Assembly: GCA_034440455.1 (NCBI GenBank) | Contig: JAWXCB010000093.1 | Coordinates: 1 to 10,305, forward strand | Source: JAWXCB01 sp034440455 | GTDB lineage: Bacteria; Bacteroidota; Bacteroidia; Chitinophagales; CAIOSU01 | DNA length: 10,305 nucleotides | Direction of reading: 5' to 3' | Shown here: positions 1 to 6,722 of the stretch, piece by piece | Numbering within the stretch: position 1 is the first letter of the stretch | How the letters are laid out: every line of letters begins with the position of its first letter | Position numbers and translations under genes: made by a program | The notes under the pieces: generated by a model | Told to the model about the DNA's origin: nothing | Seen by the model: the letters and a program-made list of their open reading frames with translations, nothing else | Databases searched by the model: none

Positions 1-1
1 C

Positions 2-55
2 GGAGGCGGTGGTGGCGGAGGCTACGAGCGTGGCAACCGCAGGTCGGATTATTAA
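2..55 (+). CDS. RNA-binding protein, C-terminal glycine-rich tail (partial, 5' end outside window)
   Basis: Frame 2 reads seven glycines, then YERGNRRSDY, then TAA at 53-55. A poly-glycine stretch followed by a short Arg/Tyr/Asp tail is typical of small bacterial RRM-type RNA-binding proteins, in which one N-terminal RRM domain is followed by a Gly-rich disordered tail. These proteins bind single-stranded RNA and are often induced by cold. Only the tail is visible, so the RRM assignment is inferred from the tail alone and the RNP motifs cannot be checked. No convincing terminator follows within the 72 bases before the next start, so it may be co-transcribed with the small gene at 128. Other Gly-rich tail proteins remain possible. 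Confidence 0.6.
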   Translation, partial: GGGGGGGYERGNRRSDY

Positions 56-97
56 TATCCGGTTTCGCCTTTAGCCAGACGTTCGAGTGTTGAGATT

Positions 98-117
98 TTT
101 TAATTAACTGATTAAAA
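98..117 (+). other. AT-only inverted repeat between the RNA-binding gene and the small ORF
   Basis: Arms TTTTAAT (98-104) and ATTAAAA (111-117) pair perfectly around a 6-base loop, ten bases upstream of the small ORF start. The stem has no G:C pairs and no clear U-tract after it, so it is at best a weak terminator or attenuator. It could be a chance palindrome in an A/T-rich leader. Confidence 0.3.
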
Positions 118-127
118 GACAAAAAGT

Positions 128-292
128 ATGAACAGGGGAAGACCAAAAACAAAGGTAAATACGCAACAAAAGAAGCTTGACCCTAAATTTAAAGTGAAGC
201 TTGACGAAAGAACAATTGTTTACGTCAGAAGCAAAGCGATAATGGAAGAGGTTTGGCGTCCGTTGTATCCTAACTTGGAAATCATTTCCTGA
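128..292 (+). CDS. small basic protein of unknown function, 54 aa
   Basis: ATG at 128, TGA at 290-292. The product starts MNRGRPKTKVN, has a Lys/Arg-rich first half (KKLDPKFKVKLDERT) and a more regular second half ending WRPLYPNLEIIS. The amphipathic, protein-like composition, the A-rich leader (AAAAGACAAAAAGT) typical of Bacteroidota start sites, and a strong terminator 55 bases downstream all favour a real gene. It has no membrane segment, signal peptide or Cys motif. The basic, small character beside an RNA-binding protein gene suggests a nucleic-acid or ribosome-associated role, but this is inference only; I do not recognise a named family. It probably shares a transcript with the upstream RNA-binding protein. 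Confidence 0.55.
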   Translation: MNRGRPKTKVNTQQKKLDPKFKVKLDERTIVYVRSKAIMEEVWRPLYPNLEIIS

Positions 293-347
293 TTCTTCTG
301 CTTCTTGTCTGCGTGAGAAGTTCTCGCTTATAGAATCACACTTATAC

Positions 348-396
348 ACACCAGTTGAATTTTCCCGAAACGGAAAGTTTAACTGGTGTTTGTTTT
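348..396 (+). terminator. Rho-independent terminator after the small ORF
   Basis: An 18-bp stem (348-365 with 372-389; two G:U pairs, the rest Watson-Crick) closes the 6-base loop CGAAAC and is followed by TTTGTTTTT-type U-rich sequence to 396. The polarity of the U-tract assigns it to plus-strand transcription, ending the RNA-binding protein and small ORF unit. Confidence 0.85.
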
Positions 397-400
397 TAAC

Positions 401-427
401 GTCATGCCGGACTTGTTCCGACATCTC
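401..427. repeat. REP-like interspersed palindrome
   Basis: The segment GTCATGCCGGACTTGTTCCG and the bases after it to 427 form an imperfect palindrome: ATGCCGGA (404-411) faces TCCGACAT (417-424) with 7 of 8 pairs. It resembles the short GTCATGC(C/T)GRACTTGTT-type palindromic repeats scattered through intergenic regions of many Bacteroidota genomes. That likeness is from memory; only one copy lies in this window, so repetitiveness cannot be shown here. Confidence 0.45.
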
Positions 428-439
428 ACGCGAATGGAA

Positions 440-470
440 ATGCTATAAGGACGATGCACGATTATAGCAT
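440..470. other. 9-bp perfect inverted repeat, possible operator or hairpin
   Basis: ATGCTATAA (440-448) and TTATAGCAT (462-470) are exact reverse complements separated by 13 bases. The 22-base centre-to-centre spacing (about two helical turns) would suit a dimeric regulator, and the arms could equally fold into a hairpin. The site lies about 115 bases upstream of the proposed hppA promoter. No regulator can be named. Confidence 0.4.
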
Positions 471-525
471 AAATAGATAATGAAAATGAGGTGAATTCTT
501 CTTCATTATTCTGCTTTGTAGTAAT

Positions 526-546
526 CCTGCGACAATCTTTCGCGGG
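526..546. other. GC-rich inverted repeat upstream of hppA
   Basis: CCTGCGA (526-532) pairs with TCGCGGG (540-546) around a 7-base loop, with one T:G pair. There is no U-tract, so it is not a terminator. It lies upstream of the -7 element and so is probably outside the hppA transcript. Confidence 0.3.
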
Positions 547-583
547 TGTTGGCATTTTATTAGGATAAAGCCAATTCTTCTTC

Positions 584-591
584 TATTTTTG
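584..591 (+). promoter_or_regulatory. Bacteroidota-type -7 promoter element for hppA
   Basis: TATTTTTG is an exact match to the Bacteroidota sigma-A (sigma-ABfr) -7 consensus TAnnTTTG. It would place the transcript start near 598 and give a 5' leader of about 33 bases before the ATG at 631. The -33 element is poor (TTAG at 560-563 with a 20-base spacer), so the call rests mainly on the -7 box and its position. Confidence 0.55.
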
Positions 592-630
592 CCCCGCTAA
601 AAATCACACTTAACAAACTATTTAAACCCT

Positions 631-3087
631 ATGCTTAAACGAATTTTCCTCGCCCTTTTTTCTTCAGCGCTGCTGATGCCGCTTTCCGTTTTGGCAAGCG
701 AAGCAAACCTGAAGCTTCCTGATTTAAATGACCCCGCCCTTGCCACTTTCCTGGGAGGCTTGACGGGACACGACCTTCTGATGGGAGGTATTGTTGTTTG
801 TATTCTCGGTTTGTTGTTTGGATTGGTGATTTACAGCCAGTTGAAAAACATGCCGGTGCATAAATCAATGCTCGAAATTTCCGAGTTGATTTATGAAACC
901 TGCAAAACCTATCTCATAACGCAGGGAAAATTCCTCCTTATCCTCGAATTGTTCATCGGTTCAATCATGATTTTCTACTTTGGATTCATTGAGAATTTTG
1001 ATGCATTCAGGGTGGCTGTCATCCTGTTGTTCAGCTTGATTGGTATAGCGGGCAGTTTTGGTGTGGCATGGTTTGGTATCCGTGTGAACACGTTTGCCAA
1101 TAGCCGCACAGCTTTCGCCAGTTTAAAAGGAAAAGGTTATTGGTGTTATGCAATTCCGCTGAAAGCGGGGATGTCCATCGGCACGCTGCTTATCAGCATT
1201 GAGTTGCTTATCATGCTTATCATCTTATTGTTCCTGCCTTCAGACCTCGCTGGTCCCTGTTTCATCGGTTTTGCTATCGGTGAATCATTGGGCGCTTCTG
1301 CACTGCGTATCGCTGGTGGTATCTTCACAAAGATTGCCGACATCGGTTCTGACTTGATGAAGATTGTGTTTAAGATTAAAGAAGATGATGCGCGTAACCC
1401 CGGTGTTATCGCTGACTGCACGGGTGACAATGCCGGTGACTCTGTTGGTCCTACTGCTGATGGTTTTGAAACCTATGGTGTAACAGGCGTTGCGCTGATT
1501 ACCTTCATCATGCTTGCGATTACTGACCAATCTCTACAAGTGCAATTGCTCGTTTGGATTTTCGCAATGCGCATCATCATGATTTTAACTTCCATCGGCA
1601 GCTACTGGTTGAATGAATATTTGTTCGCAAAACCAAAATTCGGAAACTTGGTGAAGTTCAACTTTGAAATTCCGCTCACCTCGCTTGTTATCGTAACTTC
1701 TATTGTTTCCATCATTCTCACTTTCTTCATCTCTTACTTGTTGATTCCAACATTAGGTAATGATGCATCTTTGTGGTGGAAACTTTCAGTAATCATCTCG
1801 TGCGGAACTGCTGCGGGTGCGATTATCCCTGAATTGGTAAAAGTGTTTACTTCTGTTCACTCACGCCATGTGCAGGAAGTTGTGAATTCCTCGAAAGAAG
1901 GAGGCGCGTCCTTAAACATCCTTTCTGGTTTAGTTGCAGGTAATTTCAGCGGCTACTGGATCGGATTAACGATTGTTGTGCTGATGGCAATTGGCTACTG
2001 GGTTAGTACTTTGGGCGTGGGCGCAGTGATACACCCCGGCATGGAACTGGCTGACCTCAGCATTGCCGACACGATGGGTGCTGTATTCGCATTCGGTTTG
2101 ATTGCCTTCGGATTTTTGGGGATGGGTCCTGTAACGATTGCTGTTGACAGTTACGGTCCCGTAACCGACAACGCGCAGTCAGTTTATGAACTCTCGCAAA
2201 TTGAAACACTTCCCGGGATTAAGGAAGAAATCAAAAAGGAATATGGCTTTGACACCAACTTTGAAATTGCAAAGGAACTGCTCGAAGAAAACGATGGCGC
2301 AGGAAATACCTTCAAGGCAACAGCAAAGCCGGTGCTTATCGGAACTGCAGTAGTAGGAGCAACCACGATGATTTTCTCTATTATTATAGAATTAACTACA
2401 GGACCCAACGGAGGACTCACGGAGAATGTAGAAAAACTTTCATTGACGCACGCCCCTTTCCTGCTTGGCTTGGTTTCCGGTGGAGCCATCATCTACTGGT
2501 TCACCGGGGCTTCCATCCAGGCGGTGGTAGCAGGCGCTTACAAAGCCGTTGAATTCATCAAACAGAACATCAAATTGGATGGAGCAACAAAAGCATCCGT
2601 TGCAGATAGTAAGAAGGTAGTGCAGATTTGCACTGAATATGCTCAGAAGGGAATGTGGAATATCTTCCTTGCTGTATTCTTCGGAACGCTCGGTTTTGCT
2701 TGCATTGACCCTTACTTCTTCATTGGTTATTTGATTTCCATTGCGCTCTTCGGCTTGTATCAGGCTGTGTTCATGGCGAATGCGGGTGGCGCATGGGATA
2801 ATGCAAAGAAGATTGTTGAAACCGAACTGAGAATGAAGAACACTCCGCTGCACGAAGCAACGGTGGTGGGCGACACAGTGGGCGACCCGTTCAAAGACAC
2901 TTCATCCGTTGCGATGAACCCGATTATCAAATTCACCACGCTGTTTGGCTTGCTCGCAGTGAGCATGGCGGTGGGAATGCGCGAAGACGGTCAGGGAACT
3001 CTGGCAACGATATTGGCAGTAATCTTTGTCGCTATCTCAATGGTATTCGTTTACCGCTCTTTCTACAACATGCGCATTTCGAGCTAA
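631..3087 (+). CDS. hppA: ion-translocating membrane pyrophosphatase (H+ and/or Na+), HppA family
   Basis: An integral membrane pump that hydrolyses pyrophosphate and moves H+ and/or Na+ out of the cytoplasm. Hallmarks are TKIADIGSDL (233-242), the substrate/Mg loop EDDARNPGVIADCTGDNAGD (251-270), ADGFETY with D277 and the gate Glu E280, AVDSYGPVTDNA (504-515), GNTFKATAK (558-566), and GDTVGDPFKDTSS (747-759). The protein is predicted to have some 16 hydrophobic helices, starting with a signal-like segment (residues 3-22). At 818 residues it is longer than the usual 660-770, from the N-terminal segment and inter-helix insertions. K562 sits where K+-independent enzymes carry Lys, but A565 is not the accompanying Thr, so K+ dependence is unclear. 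Ion choice cannot be read safely from sequence. The start follows a -7 box and an A-rich leader. The gene is monocistronic, with a terminator 21 bases after the stop. Confidence 0.97.
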   Translation: MLKRIFLALFSSALLMPLSVLASEANLKLPDLNDPALATFLGGLTGHDLLMGGIVVCILGLLFGLVIYSQLKNMPVHKSMLEISELIYETCKTYLITQGKFLLILELFIGSIMIFYFGFIENFDAFRVAVILLFSLIGIAGSFGVAWFGIRVNTFANSRTAFASLKGKGYWCYAIPLKAGMSIGTLLISIELLIMLIILLFLPSDLAGPCFIGFAIGESLGASALRIAGGIFTKIADIGSDLMKIVFKIKEDDARNPGVIADCTGDNAGDSVGPTADGFETYGVTGVALITFIMLAITDQSLQVQLLVWIFAMRIIMILTSIGSYWLNEYLFAKPKFGNLVKFNFEIPLTSLVIVTSIVSIILTFFISYLLIPTLGNDASLWWKLSVIISCGTAAGAIIPELVKVFTSVHSRHVQEVVNSSKEGGASLNILSGLVAGNFSGYWIGLTIVVLMAIGYWVSTLGVGAVIHPGMELADLSIADTMGAVFAFGLIAFGFLGMGPVTIAVDSYGPVTDNAQSVYELSQIETLPGIKEEIKKEYGFDTNFEIAKELLEENDGAGNTFKATAKPVLIGTAVVGATTMIFSIIIELTTGPNGGLTENVEKLSLTHAPFLLGLVSGGAIIYWFTGASIQAVVAGAYKAVEFIKQNIKLDGATKASVADSKKVVQICTEYAQKGMWNIFLAVFFGTLGFACIDPYFFIGYLISIALFGLYQAVFMANAGGAWDNAKKIVETELRMKNTPLHEATVVGDTVGDPFKDTSSVAMNPIIKFTTLFGLLAVSMAVGMREDGQGTLATILAVIFVAISMVFVYRSFYNMRISS

Positions 3088-3108
3088 ACTCATGCGCATT
3101 TTTAAATA

Positions 3109-3149
3109 AAGAAACCCGCTGGAGCATCTTCAGCGGGTTTCTTCTTTTT
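3109..3149 (+). terminator. Rho-independent terminator of hppA
   Basis: A perfect 13-bp stem (3109-3121 with 3131-3143; core GAAACCCGCTG / CAGCGGGTTTC) with a 9-base loop is followed by CTTTTT. A-rich sequence before the stem would give a U-tract on the other strand, so it may also stop minus-strand read-through from the pectate lyase side. Confidence 0.9.
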
Positions 3150-3362
3150 GGGGATTGATAGGTATAACTGAGCAAGAATAAAAGAGAAAGGTTGTGTAAC
3201 CCCAATATGCTCACCTCGATACCTCCTGCATTGACAGGGAAATCTGCGAAAGCAGCGGGAATCTTATGAATGAGTCCACACGTTTAACACTTACAAAAAG
3301 TTTTCTTTCATTCCCATCCTGACTTCCCCGCGACTGCTTACTCAGCGAACAAAGAAATAAAC
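3150..3362. other. convergent intergenic region, no gene seen
   Basis: Between the hppA terminator and the weak minus-strand terminator I find no ORF with a plausible start, no tRNA-like fold and no recognisable mobile-element end. Small hairpins occur (GGTT-GTGT-AACC at 3190-3201; CTGC-GAAA-GCAG at 3244-3255) but none has a terminator tail. Confidence 0.5.
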
Positions 3363-3392
3363 CAGTTCACCTTTTTGCGAATCGGTAAACTG
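3363..3392 (-). terminator. weak candidate terminator downstream of the pectate lyase
   Basis: On the minus strand CAGTTTACC (3392-3384) pairs with GGTGAACTG (3371-3363), nine pairs including one T:G, around a 12-base loop. T-rich sequence follows (GGTTTATTTCTTTGTT). The stem is modest and sits about 60 bases past the stop codon, so this is a tentative call. Confidence 0.4.
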
Positions 3393-3455
3393 ATGCGAAT
3401 GGCGCAGATGGAAATAGACACGGAAGTTTGGAAGATGAATAATGCCTGCGCATCA

Positions 3456-3713
3456 CATTACTATCAGCTTTCCGGTAGCAACTAATTGTGAATCGCAGGT
3501 TATCCGGTAATAATAGATTCCGTTCATCCTGCTATCGCAGAGATTAAATGCGCCACTTGATGTTTTTTCAATTTCAAATAGCTGTTTGCCCTGCAAATCA
3601 AACAAAACAAAAGACAGTTTTTTCCGGGGTAAAGGAGTGATTACAATGTTGGTGCAATCGCTGAATGGGTGGGGAAAGAGTTTTATTTCTAACCGATTTT
3701 CATCAAACAAAAC
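3456..3713 (-). other. T9SS type A C-terminal sorting domain of the pectate lyase
   Basis: The last 85 or so residues have the sorting-domain pattern: IKLFPHPFSD (in place of the usual YPNPF), an IVITPLPRKK strand, LFDLQGKQLFEI, then MNGIYYYRI and the closing GKLIVM. Such domains direct a folded periplasmic protein through the type IX machinery, usually followed by cleavage and surface attachment. It is in frame and intact, downstream of all three lesions. Confidence 0.85.
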
Positions 3714-3725
3714 GAACGATGTGGA

Positions 3726-4250
3726 GCAATTATTAAAATTACTATCAGTAGTGAGCAAACACTGTCGGCAAGTGTCCCATTCAAAAGCGGAGTTCAACAC
3801 TCCATCACAGCCCCGGCAGCTTTGATTGAAAATTGAATCCGAGGCTTCAAGGCATAAGCCGCTTGAGTCAAGGGCAGAAGCTCCTCCGCAAATTCCATTA
3901 CAATCTACCACGATGTTTCCAAAGCACGTGCCGTTGCAATCTTTGTCACTATCAGCGATATGACTGGAGTTTTCCTCGCTGCAAACTCCGCAACTGTCAA
4001 TGAATGCGGAACCAAAACAATCACCGTGGTAGTCTTTATCTGAATTCGCATGATGCCCTGTATTTCCTTCGCTGCAAATTCCGCACTCATCAAAAAAGGA
4101 GGTTCCGCCCGCGTCTCCATTGCAATCATTTGAACATGCGGAAAGTCCTGTATTTCCATCCACGCAGATTGCACAATTATTTATGAAAGCTGTTCCTCCG
4201 CAATCATTGTTACAATCAAAAACGGCAGTGCCTCCGCAAACTCCGTTACA
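3726..4250 (-). repeat. Cys/Asp-rich repeat region of the pectate lyase (DCNG-x-CGG type)
   Basis: About 175 residues contain repeated units with the pattern (D)CNG-x-C-x-G-(5-6)-D-x-CG-x-C, for example CNGVCGGTAVFDCNNDCGG and CFGSAFIDSCGVCSE. A spacer with NTG or SDKD separates several units at a period near 31 residues (SDKDYHGDCFG and SDKDCNGTCFG). The regular Cys spacing implies disulfides and the Asp/Asn-rich turns suggest Ca2+ binding, but both are inference. It lies between the second Ig-like domain and the sorting domain, where T9SS enzymes often carry spacer modules. Confidence 0.75.
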
Positions 4251-4337
4251 GTCAGGATTGCCAAGTTCGGTTACCGCAGTTACAATAGAGTTGTTCGATG
4301 CGCATGCACCGATAAACTTTACGCGGTAGTTGCCTTG

Positions 4338-4340
4338 CTA
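4338..4340 (-). other. in-frame amber codon inside the pectate lyase gene
   Basis: The frame reads IAGATSRDYTTA, TAG, then QGNYRVKFIGACASNNS without change of frame. The stop cuts the last strands off the second Ig-like domain, whose usual ending is Y-T-(x)n-G-x-Y-x-V. A single C-to-T change from CAG (Gln) would explain it. Confidence 0.8.
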
Positions 4341-4699
4341 TGCTGTCGTGTAATCTCTTGATGTGGCTCCGGCTATTTCCACGCTGTTTCTTATCCACTG
4401 ATAGCCGAAACCACCCGGAGCCGCACTGGACCGAAGTGTAAGAGAGCTGCCCGTGCAAGTACTTTTATTTCCCAACGCAGTGATTGTTGGTGCGGATGGT
4501 TGACCGGTTGAATAAAAATAAGTTAACTCTTTGTAGCACCCGTTGTCGTCATAGATGCGCACGTAATAATCTCCGCAAGAGGGCGTAGAATAGGCATTGT
4601 TTGTCGCTCCGTTAATGGAGCTGCCGTTATGATACCATTGGTAACTGCGCGCGAAGGAGGCAGTCAATATGCTTCCGCTTGCTGAGATGGCAAGTGAAG

Positions 4700-4711
4700 C
4701 AGTTGTGTTGT
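4700..4711 (-). other. second frameshift site (apparent single-base loss)
   Basis: The lyase frame runs well to about SNTPGTT and then gives nonsense ending at 4664. The next frame picks up at TASLAISASGS and continues as an Ig-like domain. The minus-strand sequence ACAACACAACT lacks one base (or has two extra) relative to an open frame. The exact position is uncertain by a few bases. Confidence 0.75.
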
Positions 4712-5503
4712 ACCTGGTGTATTGCTGAAGCATGTCACGCACAGGGTATTGGCAACATCAGCAGAATAAGTATATTGAGATGAAGGTGTGAATACGCCAC
4801 CTGTTGTTGGAATAGAACCGCTGTTAACCATTTGGTTGCCTGTTGCTGAAATGAACCCTACGTAGTTGCTTGTAGCGGATAGCTGCGCAGGTGTTGAAAC
4901 ATTCTCAAAACGACATTTCTCAATGTAGGTTTGGGTATCTGCCGCAGAAACGATACCATAGCTTCCAAGGTTTTTGAACCAATTATTATAGACATGTACT
5001 TTGCCGAATCGTGAGCGGGGGTGACGCTGGTTGGTGCCGTCAAAGTAATTGTGATGTAGCGTGACGCGCAATTTTCCTGCATCAGAAGTATGACTGTCGC
5101 TGGCGCCAATCAGAATCGTTTTGCCATGCGAACGAAAGTAACACCACGAAATAGTTACATAATCTGATTGCACTGTAACATCTATGGTTCCATCATACCA
5201 ATCTTCAAACGAACAATGGTCAACCCAAATGTTTGTTGAACCATTAATGATGTTGATTGCATCACCGCTGCCTCCGTGGTCAAAATGGTCGCTATCGAAA
5301 TGGAGGTTGCGGATGATAATATTGCTTTGATTATCTATTCTGAATCCGAATGGTCTTATCCTGATATAAGAGCCGTTTCCATCAACTGTTTTGTTTGATC
5401 TAATAGAAATGTCGGAAGTCATGGAGATGGTTCCTGAAAATGCAAAAGTGATGTTCAGCGGTGATGTGCTTTCCAAGCCTGCCGGCAAACTTCCGGTGCC
5501 GGA

Positions 5504-5508
5504 GTATT
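5504..5508 (-). other. first frameshift site (apparent single-base loss)
   Basis: The minus-strand AACCTGAATACTCC reads NLNT and then leaves the family pattern; the lyase frame resumes as YSGTGSLPAGLES. Inserting one T to give AACCTGAATTACTCC restores NLNYSGTGSL, which fits the PL1 N-terminal motif TNLN-x-SG-x-GSL. Confidence 0.8.
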
Positions 5509-5757
5509 CAGGTTGGTTACAATATAGTTGTTTCCTCCAGCGCCCCCGGTTGCATTTTTGCCAAATCCGATAGGAGTTTCGTAGAATTGGGCTTGCAGAT
5601 TAATATGAACGAAGATCAAAAGAATCGCCAGCCGGAATGGTTTCATAAAGTAAAATGCTACTCTTGCTCTAAGATAATAGAAAAGGAAGAGGATGTGCAA
5701 ATAGCTGACATGCTCATTGGCTGCGCGAAGCCGGTAATGTGCTACAAGCTAATGCTT

Positions 5758-6447
5758 CTATTTTTTATTTGGTAAACGCGACACAAATCGGCTGAACCTT
5801 TCAAATTGTTTTTTCGGTGAAGATTCATCGCAATGGTTGGAATAGATTCCTTTGGGATTTAGCTGAATTATCTTTTCAATGCTTGATGGAAAATTTTCAG
5901 GACAGGAATTTAAAAAGAAAGGAGCTACTCCGTCACGAAGTGGGGAGCATTGAAAAAAATCACCGGAGAAAAGAATTCCGGTTGGTTCATGATAATATCC
6001 ACAATGACCAGTGGTGTGTCTGGGCAAATGAATCACGCGCATGCCTCCGGCAATCTCTAATCTCTTGTTGTCGCACACTTCCAAATCCAGCGCAAAGGGT
6101 TTGTAGTTGATTAGAGTTCTTCCGATAGCTTCCAATGCTCCGCAAACTCTTGCACTACCTGTGTAGGGGTAATTCCCAGCGATATGTGCTTTATCTTTCG
6201 GGTGTCCCACAACAGGTGCGTCTGATAATTCTTTTATGCGTGTGATGTTCGCGGTGTGGTCAAGGTGTCCGTGTGTGAGCAGAATGTGATTGATGTCTGT
6301 GAAAGTTTTATTTATGGATTTCAGTTGCTGCTTTAGCTTGTATATTCCGGCTATAAATCCTCCGTCAATTAATACCAAATCATTATCCCATTCAATGAGA
6401 TAAAAATTGACGAATGCATTTCTTAACTGGTAGATGTTGCGGGGCAT
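5758..6447 (-). CDS. MBL-fold metallo-hydrolase, 229 aa
   Basis: A complete metallo-beta-lactamase-fold protein, ATG at 6447 and TAG at 5758. Dinuclear-metal ligands are all visible: THGHLDH (58-64, the HxHxDH motif), H148 in HTTGH, D163 in LFSGDFF and H205 in SNHCD. An N-terminal beta-sandwich strand pair, VNFYLIEWDNDLVLIDGG, also fits. There is no signal peptide, so it is probably cytoplasmic. Length and motifs match the broad glyoxalase II / lactonase-like group (hydrolysis of thioesters, lactones or similar); the exact substrate cannot be told. CPEN and SCPENFPSS-type insertions in the last third have no known meaning to me. The next gene, the pectate lyase, starts 111 bases downstream without a clear terminator, so the two may share a transcript, but no functional link is evident. 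Confidence 0.93.
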   Translation of the reverse strand: MPRNIYQLRNAFVNFYLIEWDNDLVLIDGGFIAGIYKLKQQLKSINKTFTDINHILLTHGHLDHTANITRIKELSDAPVVGHPKDKAHIAGNYPYTGSARVCGALEAIGRTLINYKPFALDLEVCDNKRLEIAGGMRVIHLPRHTTGHCGYYHEPTGILFSGDFFQCSPLRDGVAPFFLNSCPENFPSSIEKIIQLNPKGIYSNHCDESSPKKQFERFSRFVSRLPNKK

Positions 6448-6657
6448 CTATGCGAAGTTCTGACTTAAATTATGAGGAGAGCGAGAACTCTGCCCTTCAA
6501 GCTCACCCCGCTCTACAGATGGATAGGCAGGTTTACGCAGGATTATAGAAAATACATGCGCGCACCCAAAATCCGCTATAGTTTGAATTATGAGATAGGT
6601 CTAAAGCATTTTTTGTGAAACAGATGGAGCCGCATATTTTCAATCATCATCTTCCAA
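6448..6657. other. intergenic region upstream of the MBL-fold gene
   Basis: I find no ORF with support here. A short inverted repeat, AGTTCT (6456-6461) and AGAACT (6484-6489), sits just upstream of the MBL start and could be an operator or leader hairpin. No exact TAnnTTTG element was found on the minus strand, so the MBL promoter is unassigned. Confidence 0.4.
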
Positions 6658-6703
6658 ACACAAACAACCCCTGCAAATTTTCACTTGCAGGGGTTGTTTG
6701 TGT
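6658..6703 (-). terminator. strong terminator hairpin after the giant surface protein gene
   Basis: A perfect 19-bp stem (6658-6676 with 6685-6703; core ACAACCCCTGCAA) closes an 8-base loop. It begins 20 bases after the stop codon at 6723. The upper-stem strand leaving the hairpin on the minus strand is T-rich within the stem (GGGGTTGTTTGTG) but the following bases are only partly T-rich, so termination may rely mainly on stem strength. It separates the surface protein gene from the MBL gene. Confidence 0.8.
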
Positions 6704-6722
6704 AAATCCTTGAATGAAATTT

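Larger units (their letters stand above)
3453..5646 (-). pseudogene. secreted family 1 pectate lyase with Ig-like domains, Cys-rich repeats and T9SS sorting domain; broken by two frameshifts and a stop
   Basis: Start ATG at 5646, stop TGA at 3453. The restored order is: signal peptide (MKPFRLAILLIFVHINLQAQ), PL1 N-terminus (GFGKNATGGAGGNNYIVTNL), parallel beta-helix lyase, two Ig-like domains (SYQWYHNG; YQWIRNS), a Cys-rich repeat region, and a type A T9SS sorting domain ending GKLIVM. Lyase motifs seen are GDAINI, WVDHCSF, DGTID (Ca2+ ligand pair), VTISWCYF, LIGASD and QRHPRSRFG with the catalytic Arg (about residue 208), then VHVYNNWF. Pectate lyases cleave polygalacturonate by Ca2+-assisted beta-elimination; this one would act outside the cell. 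As written, the frame shifts near 5506 and near 4704, and a TAG interrupts at 4338-4340. The span of 2194 bases becomes 2196, exactly 732 codons, if one base is restored at each shift. All catalytic motifs and the sorting domain survive, so the damage is recent or reflects sequencing error. Confidence 0.88.

Noticed and set aside
104..424. 106-codon minus-strand ORF
   Set aside because: It runs antisense through the small basic ORF and the terminator hairpin. The composition is not protein-like and no leader or motif supports it.
3300..3485. Open plus-strand frame running to a TAA at about 3485
   Set aside because: It has no good start codon until the last 25 codons, overlaps the end of the pectate lyase and crosses a candidate terminator hairpin.
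4664..5488. Pectate lyase fragment as a self-standing gene
   Set aside because: The apparent TTG start is inside the PL1 domain. The signal peptide and N-terminal motif lie in the adjacent frame just upstream, so it is part of one broken gene.
4338..5508. Programmed frameshifting or phase variation of the pectate lyase
   Set aside because: No slippery heptamer, homopolymer tract or short tandem repeat is present at either shift site. Random lesion or sequencing error is simpler.
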